This document shows positions 38,201 through 49,600 of a stretch of DNA of 64,000 nucleotides, piece after piece. This stretch comes from Patiria pectinifera (taxonomy: Eukaryota; Echinodermata; Asteroidea; Valvatida; Asterinidae). The stretch lies in NCBI GenBank assembly GCA_029964075.1, contig CM057144.1:12113281-12177280 (forward strand), given 5' to 3'. The position numbers and the translations under genes were made by a program. The number at the start of each line of letters is the position of its first letter. Positions within the stretch are counted from its first letter, which is position 1. Under the pieces are notes generated by a model that saw nothing but the letters and a program-made list of their open reading frames with translations, searched no databases and was not told the DNA's origin.

Positions 38201-40870
38201 AGAATCTAGCATTTTGCTGCAATCATATACAAGGTTGGGTTAATTACACATTGTCAAGCGGAGCCTACTGCGTTTTTGAACTCTTTGGCCAGGTTCCTTG
38301 GGTTAACAATTAACATGCCTTTTCAAAATAGGTTAAAAAAGTGTCCATCCACTGATCTCAGATCTGCCAACCTGCTCCGAAAGCAGCTGCTCTGACAAAC
38401 AGCGATCATGTCATGTTTGGCCAAAATCGCAAATTTATGTGGAAGTACTATCTTATCTTAGGAACTGTCAAGATTAATCATGCCAGTGGGGACACTGTCA
38501 CTCTTCTTCTTCTTCTTCTTCTTGTTTTTTTTTTTTTTTTTTTAAATTTGCATTAAAGTGCTGTCTTTACATTTTAATTGTGTAGACCCTACCATTAATA
38601 TCATCATGATTATGTTTATAACTATGTAATTGGCATTACATGCACTGGCTAAAAACTGCTCAGATTGCACCGCGGTGTTATTATAGGCCCTGGGCCCCTA
38701 TTTATTGTATTAGGAACCAATGCCGAAAGATCGGCTCAAATTAGCTGTAGAACAATAACATTTGTCAGACTAGAAATGGTCTGAAAAATTAATTAATTGC
38801 CCAGGGCTGTTTTAGCTCTAGTATCTTATTGGATTGTTTTTTATTTTTTTTATTTTTTTTTATTTGTGTGTTTGTTAGTTTATTTATTTGTTATTCATTT
38901 ACTTCTTATTATGTTTTACGGTTACATTTGCACTCTGGCCACGATTTGAGACAAATACAAATGAAACAAATGAAATAACTGAATAGGCGCTAGAGCCTAG
39001 CCCCTGCTAATTCTTTCATGAGTTTTAGTCCTATATGTTAGGAAAACAAAACAAGCCCCACTGCATGCCTCAACATGTCGTAATATAGGGCCAACAAAGG
39101 CCTATTAATTATATTATTAAACATAAATGGCTGGCTGCAAAAACAAAACTATTGATAAAATTCAATAATTATTATTATTTTTTTTTTATAAATAAAATGA
39201 AGTAGGGACCAGGTATCTCCGTTGAGGGAAGTAATTGCAAAAGCGAATGAACAAGTCAACTGAACACTTAGAATAGCTCATGCTCATAGTCATAGCTTCA
39301 GGAAACCAGTATGTAGGCCTAGGCTTATTAATTATGGCAAACAATTAAGCTACCCAGGTATAAAGTTGACTCAGTAGACTACCAAAGTTTAAAGGCCTCG
39401 GTGATCAAGTGATGCCTAATCGCCATGATTCGCCTTCAGCTTGCAGTGGATAGGCATTTTAACTATCGCGCTTGGTCCCCGAATGATCGAATTTGTATCA
39501 AATCGGCCTAGGCCTATGCCGACGTCAACACCAATGCCCCGTCTGAGTGATCATGGTGATATTACATTCAATGTGCCGTAAAACTCATCAGACATATTGG
39601 ACAATTTGTTCAGTTTAAATATCAAAATCATTAATTCAACTATCCAAATTAGGTCAAACCATGGAGGTATGAAAGGAAATTGTACTTGTAGGATTCAATC
39701 AAATGTCGATCGATCTCCGCACTTTCGATAGGGCCCTATCGCTGGTTGCGTATAATTGAGGCCTATAGCGTTAAAACTAAAATCATAGAAACGGTGAACA
39801 AAAACTTCACACGATATTGCACAGTACAACAAAAAAAACGGGACCAAAACAAATGCTGTGTGATTGGAAAATTCTCACCTTGAATTCCATCATGCATGGC
39901 ATGTTTGAGCATGATGTCCAAGCCAGTGCACCAAGCGGGAAATCTCGAGAGAGGGTCGTGAAGAACAAAGATCCAGCGTTCACACTGCAGGCCGACACGT
40001 TGCCGCGGTCTAGCATGCCGAGAACAACAGCCACCAGCACCGGGGCGGATTGAAAGCTGGGCGGGGATGCGCTGCCCGGACTCGGCTGGAACGCACCGTC
40101 ATGACCGTTGATTTGGCGCCTGGACTTCGGTGTCCGTAAACTTATGACGGGCCATGATTCAAGTAGGACTACACAAGCTTCAATCATGGACGGCTGACAT
40201 AATCCAGTGGTGATTCAGCATTCGAAAAAGTACGAGTAGGCCTAGGCCTAAAACGCTGATACTTGATAGAATTCATGTTCTGGAAACCTTGGACGGCTGT
40301 GACAAATCGCATGAAATGTCGACAAGCGAGCGTATCGCTTGGGCTGACGTTCTGACGAGGCATCTTCTAAAAGCTGTGTGGTCGTACTTGACGTAGGATA
40401 TACGTAAATGCCGTCTCCAAAACCCCAAAAGATCACTGAAGTCAGCTGCATAACATTTGCAAATCATAAGTTCACTAACCGAAGTTCAAATGTGAACGAA
40501 AAATTCATGGAATGTAAGCGAACAAACGCTTATTCCAGGAGAAATTTATTTTTGTTGTTGCGGTCTCAAAAAGCTACGCCGAACTGGCCTTTCATCCACG
40601 GCGTGCACGTAGTGCGTCTGTGCGCGCGCGTGGACTTATCACCTTTGTATCAATATTTATATCTCCCTTGGAAGTTACATCAACTTCTGCCTATGAACAG
40701 CACTTTTGGCTTGATGCCAGCAATGGATGGCCAGCTGCAATTTGGGCAATCAATATGTTTACTAATTCCATACCATAGCAACCATCCGCTGATTAACAGA
40801 GAGTTTGAAACTCAGCCAGCCGTGTGTACGTGGAGAATAATGTATTTTATCTTTCAGTGATAAAATGAAT
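35250..40870 (+). mobile_element. Long rolling-circle-like element, 5,621 bp, with acquired interior
   Basis: Starts directly at the end of the short element with the same 614-bp left module (35250-35863; one base difference was noticed) and ends with the same 326-bp right module (40545-40870). The 4.7-kb interior is not in the short copy. It contains AT-rich and microsatellite-like stretches and, on the minus strand, two exon-like segments of an unrecognised gene (37307-37569 and 39879-39984). No transposase, helicase, reverse transcriptase or recombinase frame was found. At 40871 the satellite resumes in register with the point where it was broken at 34262. Confidence 0.6.
37307..39984 (-). 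pseudogene. Two exon-like segments of an unrecognised gene inside the element
   Basis: Segment 39879-39984 reads CERWIFVLHDPLSRFPAWCT... and ends ...MHDGIQ with an acceptor (ctgcag) and donor (GTGAGA). Segment 37307-37569 begins after a good acceptor (tgttgcag) and continues in frame GCQGIAHATNWFGTGTHIIE, then LPRLDILSSSVGTDRPAIWP, to a stop at 37307-37309. Phase 1 joins phase 1 exactly, giving 122 residues rich in Trp, Cys and His that look protein-like. I do not recognise the family. No start codon, upstream exon or promoter is apparent, so this looks like a gene fragment captured as genomic DNA with its intron. The last 25 or so residues are low-complexity and may be read-through. Confidence 0.45.
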
Positions 40871-42035
40871 TAAAAAGAAATTCATATTTTAGCCACATTT
40901 TATGAAAAATGTAAGGCTAATCCCTTGGAATTTTTGTCAATTTTGGTCAAAAAATGAAATTGCTCCAAACTTCATGGAAGGACTCCTAAGGGACCCTGGA
41001 ACGTATTCCGACTCGATTTGGGGACATATATATTATTAAAAAGAAATTGATATTTTAGCCAATTTTTATGAAAAATGTAAGGCTAACCCCTTGGAATTTT
41101 TGTCAATTTTGGTCAAAAAATGAAATTGCTCCAAACTTCATGGAAGGACTCCTAAGGGACCCTGGAACGTATTCCGACTCGATTTGGGGACATTTATATT
41201 ATTAAAAAGAAATTCAATTTTTATGAAAAATGTAAGGCTAACCCCTTGCAATTTTTGTCAATTTTGGTCAAAAAATGAAATTTCTCCAAACTTCATGGAA
41301 GGACTCCTAAGGGACCCTGGAACGTATTCCGACTCGATTTGGGGACATATATATTATTAAAAAGAAATTCAATTTTTATGAAAAATGTAAGGCTAACCCC
41401 TTGGAATTTTTGTCAATTTTGGTCAAAAAAATGAAATTGCTCCAAACTTCATGGAAGGACTCCTAAGGGACCCTGGAACGTATTCCGACTCGATTTGGGG
41501 ACATATATATTATTAAAAAGAAATTGATATTTTAGCCAATTTTTATGAAAAATGTAAGGCTAACCCCTTGGAATTTTTGTCAATTTTGGTCAAAAAATGA
41601 AATTGCTCCAAACTTCATGGAAGGACTCCTAAGGGACCCTGGAACGTATTCCGACTCGATTTGGGGACATTTATATTATTAAAAAGAAATTCAATTTTTA
41701 TGAAAAATGTAAGAATAACCCCTTGCAATTGATGTCAATTTTTGTCAAAAAATAAAATTGCTCCAAACTTCCTGAAAGGACTCCTAAGGGACCCTGGAAC
41801 GCATTCCGACTCGATTTAGGGACATATATATTATTAAAAAGAAATTCATATTTTAGCCACATTTTATGAAAAATGTAAGGCTAATCCCTTGCAATTTATG
41901 TCAATTTTGGTCCAAAAATGAAAATGCTCCAAACTTCCTGGAAAGACTCTTAAAAGACCCTGGAACACATTCCAACTAGATTTAGGGACAGATATATCAT
42001 TAAAAAGAAATTCATATTCTGGCCAATTTGAGTGA
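40871..42035. repeat. 166-bp satellite array, right block (about 7 units)
   Basis: Same unit as the left block, beginning TAAAAAGAAATTCAT, the exact continuation of the unit broken at 34262. Several units here share a short deletion (AAATTCAATTTTTATG, lacking CATATTTTAGCCA) and GGAATTTTTG in place of GCAATTTTTG, so this block has been homogenised separately. The last unit is strongly diverged. Confidence 0.93.
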
Positions 42036-42178
42036 AAAACCCTGCCCCCCTATTTAACTGATAAATCGAGAAATTGTTGAGAAAGACAAGAATTTTGTGG
42101 GGAACATTTTTTTGCCCCCGTTAGAAAAAGTCCTGGCGACGCCCATGGAGGTGGGGGACCCCCCCCCTCCCCCAGATC
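42036..42178. repeat. Satellite-flanking module, right copy
   Basis: Direct copy of 29566-29703 with minor differences and longer C-runs. Its position next to the array on the other side suggests that array and module belong to one larger repeat. Confidence 0.7.
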
Positions 42179-42847
42179 AGGGGGAATCTTGAGAGATGGA
42201 TTTTCAAATTGAGTTGATAATTTTCTAGCATTACATTACTTTAATGCACTTTCCTCCCCCCGTCAAAATTCCTGGATCCGCCCCTGCACGCCTGATGTTG
42301 CATCTGTTGCAGGGTGGCAAATTGCAACGGGCTAAAGATTTTAAGAGCGAGCAAGGCGGGGACGCTGAATGATGGCAGCAAAATCAGGGCGGCGACCACG
42401 GCCTGTCGGAAAAAAAACCTGCACGTCAGACCGCAGGGATGAAGAGCGCCGCCTACTCTCCGAGAGAGTCCATGAGTGTCTGCTTTTGACAGTGCCCCTA
42501 TGGTAGCAGACCAGTAATTAAACTTCCATAGACCCCAATGGTAAATGCTCCCTCTTCAAAAATTCGGGAAAAATACTCACAACTCTCCAAGGTGTTCGAG
42601 AAACACATCAAATTAAAGCTTATTTCATCATCTTTCGTTTTCTTTTCAATTTTCGGGAGGGGGGGGGGTCAACTGATGACTTTTAGGAGAAATTTCCATC
42701 TGAAGATGATCACCCCTGAAAATAGTCCTGAAGCCCATCGCCATTTTGAAAAACGATGCCTACACTCCATTGCAAAATAGAGCGCTTTTAGGGTCCAAAT
42801 TACATCCAAATTACACAGAACTGCAAGCTCCCAGTCCTGTGCACGGC

Positions 42848-43156
42848 CAAGGGCGGACCCAGAACACAATTTTTGGGGGGGCCAAAAAAAAATTTGGTCC
42901 CCTAAAAAAGTGGGTCAAAAAAATTACGGCGTGGGGTTCGGGGCCCGCTTAAGGGCCCCGAAAAATTTTTGGATTCTAGATGCTCTGTGGTGCGATCTGA
43001 GGCAATTTCTGACCACTTTAACCAATGTTTTTTGAGGAAAAGATGGTGGTGTACTCATTGCCTGCCTTGCGATGTCACATAAAAAAAAAAAAATTGGTTT
43101 CGTTTTTTTGGGGGGCCATGGCCCCCTTTGGCCCCCCCCCCCTGGATCCGCCCTTG
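42848..43156. mobile_element. hAT MITE, 309 bp
   Basis: Ends CAAGGGCGGACCCAGAACAC and, inverted, CAAGGGCGGATCCAG; the 8-bp TGCACGGC is duplicated at 42840-42847 and 43157-43164. Same family as 15032-15239. No transposase is encoded. Confidence 0.88.
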
Positions 43157-43629
43157 TGCACGGCTTCCTCCCATATTTTTTTACAAACCCTCAAGTTCAT
43201 GGCCCACAGCTTGCTCAAATACTCAAGATTTTGAGGGCATGCAAATCGCGATTTGGCCGGCCTCAGCAATTTCGGACCGATTTACTGGCCTGCTGCACCT
43301 CGACTGTTTCCCGGCCCATGATGCACCTAAATATATTTTTTGAAGTCCAAAGGATTATGGGGTCTGGGGAACCGGACTAGCCTACGCCCTTTTATACAGC
43401 TACAGAAGCTTTAATTATGTCTTTAGATATAAGCCACGATAAGTTACCCAGAATGTCATCCCCACCGTCCTTTACAAGATTCTGTGAAGCTCGCCAGCCC
43501 TTCTCGGCCCAGCGTCCTGGGCCCAACCTTCAGGGCGGGGGTACGAGCGAAGCGCTATGCACATCGGTGTCATGAACAGCGCCCCTATAATGCGGTGCAT
43601 GTCCTGGTGTACATTTTAATAGTCGGTGG

Positions 43630-43905
43630 GTTTTTTTTAAATTAAGGATGAGAACTTCTAGTTCATATTGTTTTTTACGAAAATAATGTTTGATAACAGG
43701 CTGACGAAGGACTGTTGGGAACAGCGAACGGAATATGTACATAGGCCTGATAAACAGTGTTAACAAACAAAGCCGTCAAAAAAATCCTTTTCTTTTTAAA
43801 GACGTCCGTACGATTTTAAAATAGTAGGTGGGGAGTTGAGAATCTGTGTCTGTCCAAATACAAAGAGTAGAAGTCAGGCGCGGAACCCCTGAGAGAGGTT
43901 TGACC
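43630..43905. repeat. Dispersed 270-bp module, copy 2
   Basis: Matches 27515-27790 in order and orientation from AAGGATGAGAACTTCTAGTT onward, with scattered substitutions. A further hAT-like end motif (GGATCCGCGCCTG) follows near 44470. Confidence 0.7.
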
Positions 43906-45190
43906 CCCCCCCCTCCGCCAACCTTCCAGATTGTAGTACACAGAATATCTAGGGGTTAGATGGTAAAATTGTGAATAATTGTTTTTTTTTAAGTCAAGTT
44001 TCATCTATCTTTGACGTACTGTTAGAGGGCGTCCTTGCAAGTAATGACGTTATCATGCCCGGTGTTTGACATTTCGCACTGATTATTTGCTTAACTTATT
44101 TAACTACATGTAGTAAACTGCTTCCATTTTCAAGTGATATTCAATTTTCATTGCGCTTCCCGGGTAACACCGGAGGTAACGCGTCGATAACAAAATAGTG
44201 CTCTAGACACTCTGATCTTTAACTGGTCACATGGAACAAATGAGCACGGTTCTCCACTCCTTGTGAAAAGTTATAGTTCAAAGTATTTTTTTTTTAATTT
44301 GGATATTATATCGATTATTAACACTAGATTACAGAACAGGCAGACATACAAGTATTATTTTTTGGGGGTTGTCACAGCAGGGAGGGGTTTTCGCATTATT
44401 TTTTTGGAATTTGTATGATAATTTTTTTTTGGACAGAGCTGGGTTTTTTTTTGGCCCCCCCAACCCCCCTCCGGATCCGCGCCTGTACATGTAGTAGGCC
44501 TATATATCAGTGGCAGATAAAGCATTTACTGGAAGGGGGGGGGGGGCGCCAAAAATGAAGGCGAAAGCCGAACATACAAGTGGGGCATATAATTTGCTCA
44601 CGCGGGTGAACATTTCTGTCTTTGAAGTAATTAAATAACCAGCAGAATTTGCCAGCAGAAGGAACAGGAGAAGAAACAAGAAGTACATTTTGTACCTCCT
44701 TAAAAAAGAACGAGAATAGGGGAAGGGTGGGGGGGGGGAGGCTCCTCTCCCCTATGAATCTATTTTACTATACATCAATCAAATTATTTCAAAGGCATTT
44801 GGCGCTGGCATCACCCGCGCACCGATACTTTAGAAACGATAGTGGTTCACAGTTTGATGATGGAAGTGTCTTGAACATGAACACCCATTGCATGAGAGCA
44901 CTTTTACATAACCAGGCTAAGCAAGTCAAGAAGGGTAGATTTGTCAAGCAAGTTCTCGAAACTATCAATATTTATTCCAGTGAAAAATAACCTGAAAATG
45001 TTACAATTCAGTACTATATACGTTCGAAAAGACTATATTTCTCCACTAATATGAGTTGATGTAAAAGTCTAGGCGGGATTTTAATTAGCAATGAAACATA
45101 ACAAATTCTACACTGTTTTTTTGACAGAATGTTGTTACAGCTAGAGAGGTCGATATTTTGAGCTAAAATAAACATGCCAAAAACCTGATA
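43906..45190. other. Gene-free stretch
   Basis: AT-rich sequence with several poly-G/poly-C runs near 44450-44550 and 44725-44740. Short reading frames near 44500-44990 show no recognisable domain. Confidence 0.45.
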
Positions 45191-45194
45191 ATTA

Positions 45195-45618
45195 TGCAAT
45201 AATAATAATAATAATAATATCGGAGTCTTATATAGCGCACGTATCTACCAACAATTAGGTACTCAAGGCGCTGGAAATTATGTCTATTATTAAAGAAAGG
45301 TAAATAAAGTTTATGAGAAATATGAGACCCATTATGTAGCACCTTATAATGGTTTACAAGGTACTGCGGCGCATATTGCAGCCACTGCCAGAAACACCGG
45401 GGCAAACCCCTTCTCTTAGCGATAAGTGTTACTGGGTTCTTTAACGTGCATTACACAACACACGGGACCTACGGCTTTACGTCCCATCCGAAGGATGAAG
45501 CAATAATGGTAAAGTGCCTTGCTCAAGAGCACAAGCACCATGTTTCCACGGTCAGGATTCGAACCCATGTACCACGGCACACGAGTCGAACACCATAACC
45601 ATTGGACCACAGCACCCC
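45195..45618 (-). repeat. tRNA-derived SINE
   Basis: On the minus strand: A-box-like TGGTCCAATGGTTATGGTG, B box GGGTTCGAATCC (45555-45566), a body with GAGCAAGGCACTTTACC and GCACGTTAAAGAACCC, and an ATT-repeat tail at about 45199-45219. This is the best preserved SINE in the window. Confidence 0.7.
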
Positions 45619-46109
45619 ACAGCAATAATCTTCTTAAAATAAAATTTGGCACAGTTCTAAAAATAAAATACAAGTACAGGTGAATGATTAATGAAGATGG
45701 TTAAACTTATATTCTATACAGTTAAGTCCCAAAAAATGCGTCCGGCTGACTTTTTTTGAAATAACTACAAAACCATGAAGTCACTTTTGAAATTTGTTGA
45801 TTTTGCAGATACTCCTTGGCCTAAACCCCTACGAATTTCATTTAATTTCAGCCGCATATCACTACACGATTGTCAATTGATCACAACAACATTTTTCAAC
45901 CCAGACACCAAGTTCCTTGCCTTAATGAATTTCAGTGCTGTGTTATGTCAGCTGTGTAAAATCCTGCATGTTGTGAAAAAAAATCCACCAAAATGGGGGG
46001 GATGCATTTTGATGGAGTGGACAGGGTTAAGTTATCTACGTTTCAAAAAACAAATTGATGTATGCACTCCTCACTCGCCTTTCAAGTAAATGTGAGAAGG
46101 CAATTCCAC

Positions 46110-46494
46110 GGTTACTCACGTTACATTTTTGATGTACTTTTGAGTTTCCTTGGGCTGTAATTACCTTACTGAAAAGATTTAATAACTGTTATCCCCATGG
46201 TAGATAGAGTAGACCTAGACCTACCTAAGCACAGTACATGCCAAAGATGACATCCAGAAAAATGTGTTATGTATGATAACAAGATGCACAAAGTCGGTTA
46301 CTCACGTTACATTTTCGTAACGTGAGTAACTGATTTTGTGCGTCTTGTTTATCATACATAACACATGATTCTGGATGTCATCTTTGGTGCTTAGGTAGGT
46401 CTAGGTCTAGGATAACAGTTATTAAACCTTTTCAGTAAGGTAATTACAGCCCAAGGAAACTCAAAAGTACATCAAAGATGTAACGTGAGTAACC
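46110..46494. repeat. Foldback repeat with four copies of a 14-bp motif
   Basis: GTTACTCACGTTAC occurs at both ends of the left arm (46111, 46297) in the same orientation, and inverted at both ends of the right arm (46317, 46480). The arms, about 180-200 bp each, are otherwise inverse copies of each other. The repeat lies 127 bases past the stop codon of the dioxygenase gene and could fall in its 3' UTR. No clear target duplication was seen. Confidence 0.75.
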
Positions 46495-46620
46495 GACACC
46501 ATTTTGGGACAAGAGTTGACTCTAGTCGAGCACCGTAACTTACTCGCTCATGGTGAAGTCACAAAGGGTGCTAGACAGGGTGTCCCAAAGGGCGGGCCCG
46601 ACAAACGATGGGCCGTGTAC

Positions 46621-49600
46621 TTAAATACGCCCCTTGCCGGCAAGCTCACTCATGAGTTTGGCATTGTACGCGGCATGTTTCTTCTGCAATTCTTCATCGT
46701 CGACGGCACTTTTGGCCCAGTAGGTCAATCCCAGGGCCGGCCTCCAACGCTCCTTGGACCTTGTTTTATGAGGATAACATCAAATAAAGTTCAATATGAA
46801 TGACCGACTCATAATGAAATCCGACAAAAAAATGTTTTCATTAAAAACAAATTCATACTTACTTGTTTTCTCCTGCTCTGTGAACCATGTACGGATGGTG
46901 GCCCAGCAGAGTTCCTATACAGAGGAAATATAGCATAAAACACAATCAACAAGTCACTTTATTATGCTGAGAAAAGATTTGGCCAATTCATTTAAAACAT
47001 ATAACTCAACCTCCTTCTGTGTTTCAATTAACTTTCCAAATACATGTACTTTGTAATTTACCTACTCAAAACCTACTAATATGTCTTGTCACCTTCAAAC
47101 CTTCTTATGACCTACTGACCTATCTTATGACCTACTGACCTATCTTATGACCTACTGACCTATTTTATGACCTTCTGAACTTCCATGTCACCTACTGACC
47201 TCTCTTGCCCTACTGACCTCCCATGACTTAACTGACCTTGCTTTTGACCTCCTGACCTATGTTATGACCATCTGAACTTCCATTTCACTTTCCGACCTAT
47301 CTTGCCCTACTGACCTCCCATGACTTAACTGACCTTTCTTTTGACCTACTAGCATACCTTATGACCATCTGAACTTCCACGTCACCTACTGACCTCTCTT
47401 GCCCTACTGACCTCCCATGACTTAACTGACCTTGCTTTTGACCTCCTGACCTATGTTATGACCATCTGAACTTCCATTTCACTTTCCGACCTATCTTGCC
47501 CTACTGACCTCCCATGACTTAACTGACCTTTCTTTTGACCTACTAGCATACCTTATGACCATCTGAACTTCCATGTGACCTACTGACCTCACTTGCCCGA
47601 CCGACCTCCCATGACTTAACTGACCTTTCTTTTGACCTCCTGACCTATGTTATGACCATCTGAACTTCCATATCACCTACTGACCTCTCTTGCCCTACTG
47701 ACCTCCCATGACTTAACTGACCTTTCTTTTAACCTACTGGCCTACCTTATGACCATCTGAACTTCCATGTCACCTACTGACCTCTCTTGCCCTACTGACC
47801 TCCCATGACTTAACTGACCTTTCTTTTAACCTACTGGCCTACCTTATGACCATCTGAACTTCCATGTCACCTACTGACCTCTCTTGCCCTACTGACCTCC
47901 CATGACTTAACTGACCTTTCTTTTGACCTACTGGCCTACCTTATGACCATCTGAACTTCCATGTGACCTATTGACCTCTCTTGCCCTACGGACCTCCCAT
48001 GACTTAACTGACCTTTCTTTTGACCTACTGGCCTACCTCATGACCATCTGAACTTCCATGTGACCTACTGACCTCTCTTGCCCGACCGACCTCCCATGAC
48101 TTAACTGACCTTCCTTTTGACCTCCTGACCTTCCTTGTGATTTATCAGCCTACTACTTCTTGCAACTTCCCAACTTCTAGAAACTGCATCTTAGCCTCTT
48201 GGCTTTCTCGACCTCCCACTGACCTCCCTGTGACCTACTGACCTTTCTTGGCTGGCATCACATTCTCGGTCTCTTTCATCCAGTCTTCGTACTCCACCAG
48301 CGCCTGGCTGAAGCCCAAGGCATCTGTCTTACGGTGTTCAAGTTCTCCTTTCCTATCGGACTGCGGGACATAGTACATGCAGCCATTTTCAGCATCCGCG
48401 TCATCCAGGGCAAGCCAAAACGTAATGCCTAACGGATTGAAACAGATTGAGACATGTTACGTCAAACTGTAATCTGTTTACATGGTTTGTTCTTGGATAA
48501 ACTTTGGGGAAGGCCCATATGTAGCCAACCAATTCATGTACACCTTCTAAATTTGCAAGTCTCAATTTGAGCTTTGCATCAGTATTCCATCAAATTTTGT
48601 TGATCATCTAAAAAAATAAATTTTACTGTCCCTCAAAATAGCCAAACTTTCTCAAAAAGCAAGTCCAGAAAAAGTGGTCACATATACTGGAAATTGTTCA
48701 GCCACTTAAACATCCACGTAAACGGCACATAAATAAGACTTGCATGTGGTATGTTTGCGACAGAATGTTTGCGACAGAATGCAACAATGTCAACAAATAC
48801 CACTTCAGAAACTTGAGGGTGTAATGTTGCCTGTCCTTTGTGCGATTTAAACTTAGTCTGGTGTCAAATCGAGAAAATATTAGCCTTAGCAAAAACCAAC
48901 CTTTATCATGCATGAAGTATTTGCCGTCTTGATGTGCAGGGGTGCATTTGGCTCCCGGTGGCTTGGAGAAATATTGCACGTTGTTCGGGATGCACTTTTC
49001 ACCCAAGAGTAAGTCAGCTAGCCCATTGAAAGCAGGCGATTCTCCCAGATCCTGGGAAGAGGGTCAAAGGTCAAAGAAAAAGAAAGAAAATCAACCCACG
49101 AGAATCAGGTGAGACTTAAAGATATAGTCCATCATTAATGTCATTTGTGAATTGAGCATTTTGTTCGTTTGAAGCAACAAAAGTGCTCAAAATCTAAATC
49201 AGGGTACTGAACAACTAACCTGATGAAGTTTCAGCTCAGCTTCAGCTGTATATTCTGAGAAAAACAGCATTCTAGGATCTCAATTTCAAATCAAAAGTAG
49301 CTGAATCATGTTTTAAATTGGGCCTGAATTCAGCGTCCGAGACACGTTCTCACTGAGCCGATTGCAGCTACGCGATGTCGCGCACTGATCCGACGAATTA
49401 TAGCAACTGCGCACGCGTGTGCGTTGCCAGTGCCAATGCTTGCGCCTGCTTCGCTGAACAACAAAACGAACTACTAATTTAAATTTCCTTCTGTGCGTCT
49501 TAAGAAGCACCGGTGGGAAGGCCTTTTTTTTATTATTACTTCAAAATGACAGCTTCCCAGAAAGAATAATTTCACAGGGAGTTTAGTCCCCTTAATATCT

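Noticed and set aside
39807-40187. 126-codon minus-strand frame starting at an ATG inside the long element
   Set aside because: It overlaps the exon-like segment 39879-39984 in a different frame. Only the other frame joins in phase to the 37307-37569 segment and reads as plausible protein.
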